Made by a program: the position numbers and the translations under genes. From contig NW_020825326.1 in NCBI RefSeq assembly GCF_003286085.1, positions 2,749,464 through 2,813,463 on the forward strand: a stretch of DNA of 64,000 nt. Direction: 5' to 3'. The notes beneath the pieces were generated by a model, which had not been told where the DNA came from, did no database searches, and saw nothing but the letters and a program-made list of their open reading frames with translations. This document shows, piece by piece, positions 52,784 through 63,836 of the stretch. Positions within the stretch are counted from its first letter, which is position 1, and the number at the start of each line of letters is the position of its first letter. This DNA is from Drosophila persimilis (Eukaryota > Arthropoda > Insecta > Diptera > Drosophilidae).

Positions 52784-53711
52784 ATGAAGACATCAAAAAA
52801 GAGGTCGAAGAAGAACTGCCGTACCAATCAAGCGGAAACTTGGCTCAAGTGTAGTGTGGGACTGTTTCGAGAGAGGTATGGATAGAAAACATGCAAGGTG
52901 CCGATTTTGTCAGAAAACTTACAAAACCAGTGGCAATACTTCGAATCTGCTGGATCATTTGAGGCGCGCTCACCCCTCTTTTAGCAATTCGGTAAAGCTC
53001 AAGGAATGTAGCCCAATTTAAAAATGTATAAATCTGAGGTGTACGAAACTTTTTCGGATCGAAAAAAAATGTTGGACCGTGCAGTGATGCAAATGATTGC
53101 TCTCGACGTACAACTATTTTTAATCGTTGAGGACGTCGGTTTTCGCAATTTGTTATATCGTTTAGACTCACGGTATGTCTTACCGTCGCGGAATACAATG
53201 CAGAATGTGCATATGAAAAATGTGTATACAGAATTGGTTGGAAAACTTCAACATATATTATGCAATGTAGATAACTGCACCGTAACAATGGATTGCTGGA
53301 CATCGAGGGCCAATGAATTACATGACTGTAACCATCCATTTTATAAACGAAAATTTCGATCTAAAAACTGCAGTGTTGTCAACAGGAAAGCTTGAAGATC
53401 CTTTTAATCATTCAACAGGAAACGTCGCCAGTGGGGCTAAGTGGGGTGTATTTTGTAATGTTGATGTCATTGGAACTGATGTCATGATTAAGGCATGTGA
53501 CATTCTTCAAAGACGACACCTACCTTGCTATGCCCACTGCTTCAATTTAGTGATGCAAGACTGCTTGACCCAAGAAAATTTTATGTTCGTGATGATAAAG
53601 TGCAAACGCACTGTTCCCTTTTTTAAAAGAAGCACGATTACATATGAGAAGTTCAAAGAAGCTCAAGGGGATGGCTCAAGAGGCTCAAGAGGTAAACACT
53701 CCCTGGAATAG
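52784..53711 (+). pseudogene. hAT-type transposase with BED finger, broken
   Basis: ATG at 52,784 opens a basic start (KTSKKRSKKN). A BED zinc finger follows in a shifted frame: CRFCQKTYKTSGNTSNLLDH and RRAHPSF. The hAT body shows MQMIALDVQLFLIVEDVGFRNL, LDSRYVLPSRNT, then VTMDCWTSRAN with the first catalytic Asp. Another shift near 53,330 leads to YMTVTIHFI and RRHLPCYAHCFNLVMQD. The C-terminal dimerisation part is missing. The family excises and reinserts DNA elements. At least three frame breaks inactivate this copy. Confidence 0.8.
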
Positions 53712-53968
53712 TGCATTTAAATATTAAAAGATCGATCAGCAACCAGCAAAAAAGAAGGATTTCGTTCGCAGCTCAATGCAGATCAAGCTGCAAAACCCAC
53801 GAATTATTCCTATAGACTAAGATTAATATTTGAATCATTTGTTGCTTACGTTTTAATTTGAACTTACAAATATGAACTTATCTTGCCATCATGAATTTGT
53901 ATTTTCAGACTGATTTATGAAACATTTCTTAGTTTTTGAGTTTTGAAAAGGAATAATATGAATAAAAC
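53712..53968. other. Flank of hAT remnant, no gene
   Basis: AT-rich. It ends in the AAAC target duplication (53,965-53,968) of the LTR element that follows. The sequence interrupted here resumes at 59,457. Confidence 0.55.
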
Positions 53969-54174
53969 TGTAAACTTTTAATAGCACGGTTTTATTATAT
54001 GTTCTTCTTTCTTGATTGTCGTATATCAATAAATGTGTATTGGCATATCGATACTTGTCGAGGACAAGTATCGATATATCGAGTACATTGGTATTTCTTA
54101 TAATACTATCGATGAGTAACTCTTAAACTAATATTCAAATCTTATTCATATCAAACTAATATTCATATCTTACA
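53969..54174 (-). repeat. 3' LTR of the mdg3-like element
   Basis: 206 bp. It shares GGTTTTATTATATG, TATCGATACTTGTCGAGGAC and ATACTATCGATGAGTAACTC with the 5' LTR. It has a TATCGATAC/GTATCGATA inverted motif and differs from the partner by a few substitutions and a short indel. No clear polypurine tract precedes it: the minus strand reads GTCAGGTTGCCCGAA before TGTAAG. Confidence 0.92.
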
Positions 54175-54280
54175 TTCGGGCAACCTGACTACAGATCGCC
54201 CACGATCTACACACTAAGGCATACAGTTGGTTAAACATTTCTTATTCGGTATTGTCTTACTTAACATACTATTTCATCGA

Positions 54281-55561
54281 TTAACAACATGAGACCATGG
54301 TTTTATCCTTACACTCTACCCAGGGTTTGAGCCTTGCTGGTTCTAGTATACTTCGGAATGGCATTTGCGTCAACTGACAGTCCTCAATGTCGACAACCTC
54401 ATAACGATCATTATCCAATACTCTATTGATCCTGTACGGTCCTCGATACTTTGGTGCGAACTTCTTATTGATCCCCGGTATTGTGTACACATGCCGGACT
54501 GCTACATAGTCACCAGGTTCATACTTTAATGGGGCTCTATGTTTATGGGCATACATCTTCTCATTTCTTTTCTGCGACAACCGTATGTTCTCACTTGCTA
54601 TTTCTCTTATAGTTTCCAACTCTCTAAGTTCTGACGCTAACTTCTCCTCTAGGTATTCGGTTAATTCATCTACAACGGGTCCTTTCTGGGGTATTCCAAA
54701 TAACAATGTGCTAGGTGTCTTTTTCGTACTGCTGTTAACGGAGTTATTAATGGCGTGCTCTACCTTGCTCATCAACCTATACCAATCGGCTTGCTCAAGG
54801 GGCTCTGACAGTTTTCCTAACATAGGAGTAAGAACACGATTCACCTGCTCCACTTGGCCATTCGCCTGCGGTGCACCTGTAGCTACCTTAATGTGCTCTA
54901 TCCCTCTCTCCTGCAGAAAACTAGAGAACTCTAACGAGGTGAAACAGGTCCCACGATCTGATATTATCCTAGTAGGGCGACTATAGAAATCAAAATATTT
55001 ACTTATGGCATCCTTCGCTTCCCGCGTGCTGGTACTTATAACCGGGAACAATTTGACAAACTTAGTGAATGCATCTATTACCACAAGGAGGTGTTTTCGC
55101 TTAGATCTAATACTCGGCAACGGACCCAAATGATCAACTTGTAGGGTATGAAAAGGAACACACGACTTTGGGATACTATGGAGCGTTCTGTTATGGATTG
55201 TTTTAGGCATCGAGTGTAGTATACACGGTAGACAGTTTCTGATGAACCTTGCCACTTTACTTCTCATTGACGGAAACCAGTAGGTCCTCAAAAGGTCACT
55301 CACGCACTTCTCTGCGGCCAGATGTCCTAGTTTTTCGTGTGACCGCCTTATCAACTGCTCTTCCATACACATTGGTACATAGAAACATAGTTTGTTTTCA
55401 CAACTCCTCTTGTAAACAATACCATCTATCATTTCAAAATCTACTTCAATTCCATCCTCTAGCATTTTTCGAATCCTAACTACTTCCTTGTCTCGCATCT
55501 GTTCTGTTTGCAATATCAAATCAACATCTTCTGGCGTTGCACCTACTACCCCAACTATCAA
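54281..55561 (-). CDS. pol: Integrase of the mdg3-like element
   Basis: An uninterrupted 426-residue frame. Zinc finger H-x3-H (HEKLGHL) and CLPCILH at about residues 95-125. Core with VDHLGPLP (Asp), ISDRGTCF (Asp) and APQANGQVEQVNR (Glu): complete DDE. The C-terminal fold has YEPGDYVAVRHV, NKKFAPKYRGPYRINRVL and NDRYEVVDIED. The true start is inside a longer pol frame, since RNase H precedes it in an overlapping frame at 55,521. Inserts the cDNA into chromosomes. This domain looks functional, unlike the rest of the element. Confidence 0.85.
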   Translation of the reverse strand: MIVGVVGATPEDVDLILQTEQMRDKEVVRIRKMLEDGIEVDFEMIDGIVYKRSCENKLCFYVPMCMEEQLIRRSHEKLGHLAAEKCVSDLLRTYWFPSMRSKVARFIRNCLPCILHSMPKTIHNRTLHSIPKSCVPFHTLQVDHLGPLPSIRSKRKHLLVVIDAFTKFVKLFPVISTSTREAKDAISKYFDFYSRPTRIISDRGTCFTSLEFSSFLQERGIEHIKVATGAPQANGQVEQVNRVLTPMLGKLSEPLEQADWYRLMSKVEHAINNSVNSSTKKTPSTLLFGIPQKGPVVDELTEYLEEKLASELRELETIREIASENIRLSQKRNEKMYAHKHRAPLKYEPGDYVAVRHVYTIPGINKKFAPKYRGPYRINRVLDNDRYEVVDIEDCQLTQMPFRSILEPARLKPWVECKDKTMVSCC

Positions 55562-56620
55562 TGATTTTTTCCTCCTGAAACTCTAACTTGTCCCTCTCTA
55601 CTGTATCCTCAACACATTTTTTCTCTTTATCTGAATTCCTACTACTAATGTACTTTACTCCCCCCACCACATCGTTAACGCTTCCTCTACATTGGCTCAA
55701 ATCTCTAATTTCAATCTTCGATCCATCCTCTTCCCTATATTCACCATTCTCTATGTTATCTCTACAATCACTACCAAGGCTCTCTCTATCATCAGACTTC
55801 CACCTATTTCCCAATCTACTTCCTACTGCACTTGATTCTCCACACTCAATCGCAGGGTTCTGTACGGTACTACTACGCTCTCTACTGATATTTAATTCTC
55901 TACACTTAATCACAGGGTTCTCTACGATACCTCTATGCTCACTACCAGGGTTGTCTCTACTTACACTATTCCTTGTATATTGCTTTCTACTCTCATCTTT
56001 TTCTAAATTAGACTTTTCTAAACCGTATTTGACTCTATAACCATCCTCTAACATATTCGTCACTTGATCTTGTCTGCTCAGCGCATCAACGTGCGCCATA
56101 CTGGCCCCAGGTCTGTGCATGATGGAGTAATCATAGTTCTCTAACTCTAGGGACCACCGTGCTATCTTAGGACTAATTGACTTTCTGGTTAACGTCTGTA
56201 CTAACGAATTACAATCCGTGATTATTTTGAAGGACTTATGCTCCAAATATGCTCTAAAACGCCTCAATGCATAAATTATAGCCAATGTCTCTAGTTCGAA
56301 ACTATGATAACGTGATTTTCTCTTTCTGTTGTTTTGCCAGAATAATAGGACACAGGGTGCATCTTCCCATCATCTTGTCTTTGCATCAGTATTGCGCCAT
56401 AACCGTATGAACTTGCGTCTGTATGTAATTCCGTTTCTCTATTTGGGCTAAAAATGGCTAATACCGGAGGATTTGCCAACGCATTCTTAAGAGTTTCAAA
56501 CGTCTTCACCTGTTCTCTATTCATGGGAAACGGACCACCTTCTTTTAACAACTGCACCAAGGGCTTAGCTGTCGTCGCAAATGACAACATGAAACGTCGA
56601 AAATACGAAAAGAATCCCAA
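55521..56620 (-). pseudogene. pol: RNase H and long acidic/basic linker
   Basis: RNase H: LAIFSPNRETELHTDASSYG, YYSGKTTERE, then after a shift near 56,290 AIIYALRRFRAYLEHKSFKIITDC and ARWSLELENYDYSIMHRPGA, HVDALSRQ. After DALSRQ the frame runs for some 180 residues of charged, Ser/Asn-rich sequence (SRERSSTVQNPAIECGESS and similar, partly repeated) before integrase. That linker is unusually long. Confidence 0.75.
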
Positions 56621-57905
56621 GCATGAGTGCAGTGCTTTTACATTTTGAGGGACTTACATTTTGCTCGCTAAACCGAATGCATAGTCTTTTTAATATATCC
56701 ATGTGTTCTTCAACTGTTTTAGTCGCTACTAATATATCATCCATGTACACTACAATGCTTTTGTTCCTAATAAAGTCTCTCAAGAGCTCCGAAATAAATC
56801 TTTGAAAAATAGCGGATCCATTTTTTAACCCAAAGGGCATTCTCAAGTACTCATACTGTCCTTGCGGTGTCACAAACGATGTATACGGAACTGATTTTTC
56901 TTCTACGCCTATTTGATAATACCCACTTTTCAAATCTATAATGGAAAAACAGCACTTGTTTTCTAAAAACTCAAGACAGTCCTCAATAAGGGGCAATGGG
57001 AAATTATCTTTAACAATTCGTTTGTTCAGACCACGGTAATCGACACACATTGGAAGTTCTCCTGATTTTTTTTTTACTAGGACCAATGGGGAAGCATAAG
57101 GAGACTCACTATGACGGATTACTTTCTTTTCTAACAGATCATCTACTATTTCAGCTACTTTCTCTCTCTCATGGTAGGATAAACGACGCGGAGTACAATG
57201 AAATGGTGTTGTTTCTGTTACACGAATCTGCATCTGATACTTTGGTGGTGCTTTAAAGTCAAATTCTTTATGTAAATAGTATGTCTTAATAACTTCCCTA
57301 CACTTTTCTGCAAGAGTGGGGCCAAATTCGAAACCTACGTTAATATGTTCCTCTTCATCAATCTCTACCGACGCACAAAAGTTACTGAATTCGTCGCCTT
57401 GATTCATATTCTCGATGACCATTTTGTCATTCCTTGAGTTTTCTTGTGTCTGATTTTTAAATGGATTAGAACGTTTGATTAGCTCTCTTCTTTCTGATTG
57501 ATTACCATCTAACTTATCATATAGTCTTATGTTAATATTATTTTTACTTTCGGTGAATAAAGACGCGCAGGTTAAACTAATAGCTTTTTGCTTTAACGAA
57601 CTTAATGGTGTGTGTTGCTTCGCATTGATATTTTTCTTATGAACTAATTTTACTTCAATAACTTTAAGGGCATCGCGTCGCAACAATACCGGCAAAGGCA
57701 GCATGTTATCATCTACGATGTTTAATAAAACGATATATTTCTTTGTGCAAAATTCAATATGGCACTTAAATTTTCCCCATATGGGAATTGGTTGTCCTCC
57801 TAGTCCATAGTATTTCCTAACTTCATTATAGGCTTCAACTATAGCCGACTTCGGTATCAAAGACTTATGAATAAAACTTACAGGGTCAAATAGACTAAAA
57901 ATACT
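56565..57905 (-). pseudogene. pol: Protease remnant and reverse transcriptase
   Basis: A 431-residue frame: protease-like C-terminal part (YGLGGQPIPIWGKFKCHIEF, NMLPLPVLLRRDALK), a variable spacer, then RT: YQMQIRVTETTPFHCTPRRL, VIRHSESPYASPLVLVKKK, LPMCVDYRGLNKRIVKDNFP, SIIDLKSGYYQI, MPFGLKNGSAIFQRF and VVYMDDILVATK (YMDD). No DSG/DTG protease active site is visible; the region before it (GVSIFSLFDP) joins abruptly to gag. RT itself is open until a frame break near 56,620. Confidence 0.8.
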
Positions 57906-57932
57906 GACGCCTCTTTGTTCACCAAACGGAAG

Positions 57933-59204
57933 TCATAAAATGATTGACTGGACAACCGCTAAATCGTCGTTGTTTTTTTCTCCTGGTCGCTCCTCATCTT
58001 GAACTGCAGCTACCCTAGTGGCCATCTTTCGTTTCGGGCACTGCGAATATAGGTGGCTGGTACTCCAACAGTTAAAACATGCCCCATCCGGTCTCTTTGG
58101 CTGACTGCATTCCTTCATAACGTGCCCAAATTGCCGACAGTTGTAGCAACGCATTGCGCCACCACCTTGCTGCTGCCCAACTGCCATACTCACATTTAGT
58201 TTTCCCTTTGTCATACCTTCGCTACGAATTGCTACGACGCCAGGAGCTCTTCTGACCTTATCATAGGTGACCATCTTGTCACGCAACTCGTTGAGTGTGC
58301 TGCAATATAGCATGGATGCTGCCATGCCCGTCTTGTCCTGCAGTCCCTCTACGATGAATTTGACCACATCGCTCGTGGCCATGTCTGCTTGCGATGCTAT
58401 GCTGCACATTGCGACGAAATATTGCAATGCGCTTTCATTATTTGCAATTTTCCGTGCCTCCAGTCGCTTTCCAATGTCCCACGCTGTCACTTTCTGCTCA
58501 AAGACGTTGAGCAATTCTGCTCGCATCAATTACCAAGTCAAAGGCTTGGCCTTGATCGCCTTCGCCGATCCGCCTAGCAGCCGCTTCGCTAATATCCAGC
58601 ATTTTGACTCGGATACACCATGGAAATTCATAATGTCCTCAAAGTTACTTATCCAACTGGTTACAGCCTGGTCGTCATCTCCAGAAAATGGACGCATCAA
58701 CGCCTCAATGTGTGTCAAGTCGATGCAATCTCTCGGCGTTTCCAACTCCATAGCCTCTTTCTCCGTTTTCAATATGCTTAATTTGAGATCAGCTAAGCGC
58801 TTGCGAGAAACGTACAATTGTTCCAACTGCTGCAAACGGCGCGATTCTTCTTCGTATTCATCTGATCGCATGGTCAATTTCGAACAAGCGTTGTCTTGTC
58901 GCGGCATGAATGCTTCTCGAGCCTTCTGCACATTTTCACCATATTCTTCTGGCGCCGCTTTTACTGCGTGTTGTGCACTACGGTTGTCTCTCTCTATCTC
59001 GCGCTCAACCGGGACTGCAAAAATGTCTGCCTGCCTCGTCTGCGCTTGGCGCCGTATTTCCTAGCTCATGCGTGTCTTCCATGATTTTTTCACTGCTGTA
59101 CGTAATTGGTGTATGTTGTCATCTTGATCAAAATATACGTTTTGCCTACGCAATATGTCGCTAAGTTCACTTTTGGTTTTCGCTCTTATGTCTGCATAGT
59201 TCAT
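57933..59204 (-). pseudogene. gag: Gag of the mdg3-like element
   Basis: ATG at 59,204 opens MNYADIRAKTKSELSDILRR, a SAP-like N-terminal helix pair, then a stop near 59,060. The next frame has a coiled coil (YEEESRRLQQLEQLYVSRKR), capsid MRPFSGDDDQAVTSWISNFE and RLLGGSAKAI. A single in-frame TAA at 58,530-58,532 interrupts it. It continues WDIGKRLEARK, and ends in CYNCRQFGHVMKEC and CFNCWSTSHLYSQC, two CCHC-type knuckles. A 265-residue plus-strand frame is an antisense shadow. Confidence 0.8.
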
Positions 59205-59235
59205 CGCAGAGTTTTATTTATTTTTTTTTTTTGGG

Positions 59236-59253
59236 CAAACCCCACACCTGATA
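59236..59253 (-). promoter_or_regulatory. Primer-binding site, leucine-tRNA-like without CCA
   Basis: Plus-strand CAAACCCCACACCTGATA abuts the 5' LTR. It resembles the acceptor end of leucine tRNAs (AACCCCAC..CTG.TA) but lacks the terminal CCA. The related element at 63.8 kb shows the same habit. Inferred. Confidence 0.4.
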
Positions 59254-59452
59254 TGTAAACTTTTAATAGCACGGTTTTATTATATGTTCTTCTTTCTTGA
59301 TTGTCGTATATCAATGAATGTGTGTTGGCATATCGATACTTGTCGAGGACAAGTATCGATATATCGAATACATTGGTATTTCTTATAATACTATCGATGA
59401 GTAACTCATAAACTAATATTCAAATCTTATAAACTAATATTCATATCTTACA
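59254..59452 (-). repeat. 5' LTR of the mdg3-like element
   Basis: 199 bp, the partner of 53,969-54,174. It is followed by the AAAC target duplication (59,453-59,456). Confidence 0.92.
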
Positions 59453-59456
59453 AAAC

Positions 59457-60071
59457 GTTTAATTTTGAACAATTTTTATTTAATTTCGCTTGAGAAATAG
59501 CCGTTAAAAGACTTTTTCAATATTAATATATGAGCCCGATACGAACGATAGTATCGATTTTTTAAATCATTAAATTCAAAACTATCGAGTGGCGCCACTA
59601 TCGATGGTTTGACAGCTCTACGACGCGCATTAACAAGTCCGCCTCTGTTCCCGCCTTCATCAATATGCGCACACAACGAAGCTTAAAATTGCTGCTTTCG
59701 TTAACGCCTCCGCAAATCCGTTCAAAATTCAAGACCCATTCAGAGGCTTCGGATGTCCATTACCATCAAGGCAGCCAGTTTCTTCTTTTTCTCAGCCACC
59801 CTTATTGCGGCGTCAAGTAATTCTTCTTCTTTCATATCTTCGATCTGCTCACTTTCAGACACTTTTTCTTTTGATTCAATATCCGATTTATTTACCAGAC
59901 TTTCAGACACTTCGCCCATTCCACCACTTATGGCAAGCTTACGAAGTTGCCTTAGTGTTGCGCTGGCTGGAAAAATGTAATATTTTTTGGCTTACCTTGC
60001 GTACATATAAATTGATATTTCGCACAATACTAATACATTTATATTACAAGAGTGTAATACCCTTAAATACC
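59457..60071. other. Flank with a degenerate Gag-like frame
   Basis: AT-rich with GAACGATAGTATCGATT and GTGGCGCCAC palindromes (59,535-59,605). On the minus strand 59,750-59,985 reads a charged helical frame (EEELLDAAIRVAEKKKKLAALM) that may be the start of another decayed Gag. No intact gene is seen. Confidence 0.4.
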
Positions 60072-61044
60072 CTACATTTTTTCCATCGACAATTGCTCTG
60101 ACCAGTAAATTTGCTTGTACGTATTTATACACATAAAAACGAAAGAGAAACAATCCTCTAGTACTGGCGGTGGCGATCGACCGTCGAAATTTCTCACCAT
60201 AACTAGATCATTATCTACGTACACGTGTGGCTCCCTTCGCGTTGAATCTGCTGCTTGTTCGTGATGAGTGCCAGCTACTGTTATAATCTTTTCTAGATCC
60301 CTTGTTGCCCGTTGTTCGGTTAGTTCTTTTAGATGATCTTTTAGTATATCTGAAACCTTTCCTTTTTGTACGACCCCAAACAACATTCTACTCGGGTGTT
60401 CAGTAATTGTTCTTTGAATTGTGTTGTTCATCGCGTGTTCTACTGTTTCTACTACCATATCCCTGTGTAATCCTTTTTCCGGGTCAACAAGCTTTGCAAT
60501 CACGGGTCCCAGACTTCTGTTTACCCTTTCTACCTGCCCGTTGGCCTGTGGCGACCCTGTTGCTATCTTTACGTGTTTAACATTGCTCTGTTCTAAGAAT
60601 TCTTCAAAACTCTTTTGACGTGAAACAGCTTCCTCTGTCTGACACAATGCATCTGGGTCTACTGTAAGCTCGGAAATAATCTTTCATTGCAATTACTGCT
60701 TCCTTTGTGCTAGTCGTTTTGGTCGTATAAAGTCTTACGAATTTGGTGAACGCGTCTATTACTACTAAAACGTGTTTGTTGGCCCTGCCTTTGTCGACTG
60801 GCCCGAAATGGTCGATATGTACAACCTCGAATGGTCCATACCCTGTTGGTATGTTGTGTAAAACCCCTTCCTCTTTTCCGTGCTTTGCTGAGTACGCGAT
60901 GCATTTTAGACAGTTTTCTATGTGTCGCTTGGCTTTATACCTAACGTTTGAGATCCAGTAGCTTATCGATATAGCGTCGGTCATCTTGTCTATCCCGACG
61001 TGCCGTAGTTCATCGTGGTACTTATAGAGTACGTGGCCTTCCAT
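60072..61044 (-). pseudogene. pol: Integrase of the second mdg3-like element
   Basis: Zinc finger HDELRHVGIDKMTD and CLKCIAYS, core VVHIDHFGPVDK (Asp), VSDRGSCFTSKEF (Asp). A one-base insertion near 60,605 shifts the frame, which continues FEEFLEQSNVKHVKIATGSP and QVERVNR (Glu). The C-terminal fold stops after DLVMVRNFDG, replaced by unrelated sequence. Confidence 0.8.
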
Positions 61045-61164
61045 TTCCTCGGGTACGCAGAATAGGATAGTATTGTTATCTTTTTTCCTGTATATTATTC
61101 CGTATATTATTTCTCATCTCATAATGTTTGTGTTCTGATTTCTGTAACGTTTCTCTCAGCTCCA

Positions 61165-62643
61165 TCAGTTTGTTATCTCTGTTTTGGCATTTTCTTCAAA
61201 TGTGTTTGTGTCTACCGTGAGTATCTGAATGGCTCTGCTTAGCGCATCTACGTGTTGCATTCTGCTTCCTGACCTGTGTTCTAATTTGTAGTCATAATTT
61301 TGTAACTCTAACGCCCAGCGGTCAATGCGTGGATTGAGTTCTTTTTCGTTTAGAGTCATAGTTTGCGCGTTGCAGTCTGTCACTATTGTCACTCCAGTTC
61401 AAAGCTGTGGTATTTTGCTTCGGTAATTGTTGTCCGCTTGGAGAAATAGAACACCGGGTGCATTCTGCCATCACCCTTCTTTTGCATTAGAATTGACCCG
61501 AATCCTAACGAACTTGCATCGCAATGTAATTCTGTCGGATCTCTGGGATTGTAAAGTGCCAAGATCGGTGCTTCCAACAAATTACTTTTGAGTTGTTCGA
61601 AACATTCTAGTTCTATGATACCGAATTCAAACTCCCTGTCATTTTTGACCAAGCTTTCGTAGAAAAATCTTTTACGAACCGTCTAAAGTAAGAACATAAC
61701 CCTAAGAATATCTGCACCTCATTCGTTTTCGTAGGGACTGGGAACCCTTTTACTGCCTGTAATCCCTTCGTATATGTTTTAATTCCGTTACCCGATATGG
61801 AATAGCCCAGGTACTTAACTTCTGACTGTAAGAATTCGCATTTATCAATCCTTAATTCAAGTTTATTCTCTACCAATCGTCTCATCACTTCTTGTAAAAT
61901 TTCCATGTGACTATCACTATCTTTTGTTGCTACCATAATATCGTCCATGTATATTATAACTTTGTCTTCCTTTACCATGTCTGCAAAAATTTTGTTTGTG
62001 AATCGTTGAAACACCGCAGATGCATTTCGTAACCCGAACGGCATCCTCAACCATTCGTATTGTCCTATTGCGTGAACGACGTGTATTTAACTGAATCTTT
62101 ATGCATAAATACTTGGAAGTATCCATTCTTCAGGTCTAACTTGGTGAAAAGTCTTTTCCCTGACAGTTTATCTAGTAGGTCGTCTATAAGAGGCGTTGGG
62201 TAATTGTCCTTTATCATTCCTTTATTAAGTGTGCGATAATCGAAGGACAGTCTCAACTCTCCCGAATTCTTTTTTACCAGTACTATAGGCGAAACGTATT
62301 CTGACTCACTGGTTCTTATGTAACCTTTTTCTGTGGAATCGTCTATCATTTTCTGTACTTCGGCTTTTTCGCTATACGACTGTCTTCTAGGTGGGCAATG
62401 AAACAGTTTTTCGTGTTCGAAATTCAACTTCATTTCCCACTTGGTTTGTGGTAAGTTTGGTCTTTCTGCGTTTACATACGCTGTCCTAAACATGTATTTA
62501 AGTCGTCCTGCGAGTTCTTGGCTACATTCTGTGCCTACTTTCAACTCCCAATCGTTTTCTTTGTCCGGATACTGGCTTGGTAGTTCGTTGAAATTTGCTT
62601 TTACGCTCTCGCAGGTATCGCTTTCCTCCAGACATTCAACCAT
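61165..62643 (-). pseudogene. pol: RT and RNase H of the second mdg3-like element
   Basis: RT: KWEMKLNFEHEKLFHCPPRR, YIRTSESEYVSPIVLVKKN, LRLSFDYRTLNKGMIKDNYP, KLDLKNGYFQVFM, a frame break near 62,070, MRMPFGLRNASAVFQRF and VIIYMDDIMVATK (YMDD near 61,950). RNase H: LALYNPRDPTELHCDASSLGF, YFSKRTTITEAKYHSFELE, TIVTDCNAQTM, WALELQNYDYKLEHRSGSRM and HVDALSRA. Breaks near 61,640 and 61,390. Confidence 0.8.
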
Positions 62644-63256
62644 TGCAGAACACTCATTTTCTACCTTGCCTTCACTTTCTACTTCATGCTCAATCTCTTT
62701 ACCACCCTCATCTTTTACTTCACACTCATATTCTCCTGAACAATCATTCTCTATTCCACACTCATTTTCTTCTAAACACTCATTTTTTTATGTCACACTC
62801 ACTTTCTTCTAAACACTTATTTTCTCCTAAACACTCATTTTTTATTCCTTTTTCGTTATCTGTTTCACGCTTGCTATTTTCTATACAAATATTTTCTATT
62901 TCGCACTTGTTTTTTGTCCCACTCTCCTTCTCCTTGCAAATGTCACATACAATTTTAAATAGTCTTATAGCCCATCGACTTTTCTGCCACTACTAGTAAT
63001 TCAAAGTTGATTCGATTTTTGTTAATAATTACAAAACTGGGTATTTTACCAAAGATATTAAGTTTGCTATTGTTTAGTCCAACTTAAGCGTAACCCGCAT
63101 TTTTATTCAAAATAAATTCAATTTCTCTGTTTTTCTTGTCTTTGTTAAACTTATATAAACTTAAATCATATTCTTTGATTTCATTTGAACTTAATCGTGA
63201 GCACTCTTCCACTTTATTTAGTTTATTTTCCGACTGATGCTCTAGACATGATAACT
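62644..63256 (-). pseudogene. Acidic Cys-rich spacer and decayed protease region
   Basis: The minus strand encodes repeated Glu/Asn-Cys units (NECLGENKCLEESECD, ECGIENDCSGEYECE) at 62,690-62,900, then a piece reading NKNRINFELLVVAEKSMGYK at about 62,960-63,030 that suits a protease end. No DSG motif was found. AT-rich sequence to 63,256 follows. Confidence 0.5.
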
Positions 63257-63762
63257 TTATAAAACTTTATAAAACTGCGCGATCCAAGTTGTGACGTCAT
63301 CGTTGTTTCCAGAAATGTTGCCATGATATGTTGGCAGCATGTCTTTGGCGCCATTTAGCAACATGACGCCAGCGTCATTGTTGGCGGCTGGTGTTGTGTT
63401 CTCTACTCTCCCTTCCTTCTCCATCTCGTTCTGCAGCTTCAGCAGCACGATTTGCCATTTTAATATTTCGACCTCTGCTCGACATTCGCCGTGGTTGTTG
63501 TTGTGCCCAGGCGCTTGCGGTGCTTTTTCGTTCTTCTCTTTACGTTCGCTCTTCGTCGAGTCTTGATCTGCGGCTGCCTCATCTTCCCACTCGCTCTCGC
63601 TTGTTTCGGCTGCCGGCGGTCCCTGTCCCCGCAGCTTTACTGGTACATACATATTTCGTTAAGCCTCGCTGCCATGGCGGCTTTGCTTCCACCTTTTGGT
63701 AGATTGAGGGACTCCAGCTGGGCGACCCAGAACTCCTCCGTGCCGACCAAGCCCGACATGTT
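63257..63762 (-). pseudogene. gag: Gag N-terminus with SAP-like motif
   Basis: ATG at about 63,760 opens MSGLVGTEEFWVAQLESLNL followed by PKGGSKAAMAARLNE, a SAP-type helix pair (L..L.LP.GG.K..M..RL). The frame stops shortly after; the next frame (63,257-63,652) has an acidic segment (SESEWEDEAAADQDSTKSE), a coiled part (VEILKWQIVLLKLQNEMEKE) and LPTYHGNISGNNDDVTTWI, the capsid start seen also at 58.7 kb. The rest of capsid and the knuckles are deleted. Confidence 0.7.
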
Positions 63763-63836
63763 TTTTCAGCGATGGCGTCTTCGACCGACGAGAAAAGAAA
63801 AATTTTCGCTATTTTTCACTGGCGGCGGTTGATCCT

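Larger units (their letters stand above)
53969..59452 (-). mobile_element. mdg3/micropia-like Ty3 element, complete with both LTRs
   Basis: 5,484 bp, LTRs 53,969-54,174 (3') and 59,254-59,452 (5') with TGTAA...TTACA ends, flanked by AAAC (53,965-53,968 and 59,453-59,456). Internal order on the minus strand: gag, protease, RT-RNase H, long linker, integrase. Gag and the pol front end carry stops; integrase is open. Lineage is inferred from paired Gag knuckles, small LTRs and integrase wording. Confidence 0.85.

Noticed and set aside
58267-59064. 265-residue plus-strand frame
   Set aside because: Antisense to the mdg3-like Gag. Ser/Cys-rich composition follows from the codons of the true gene.
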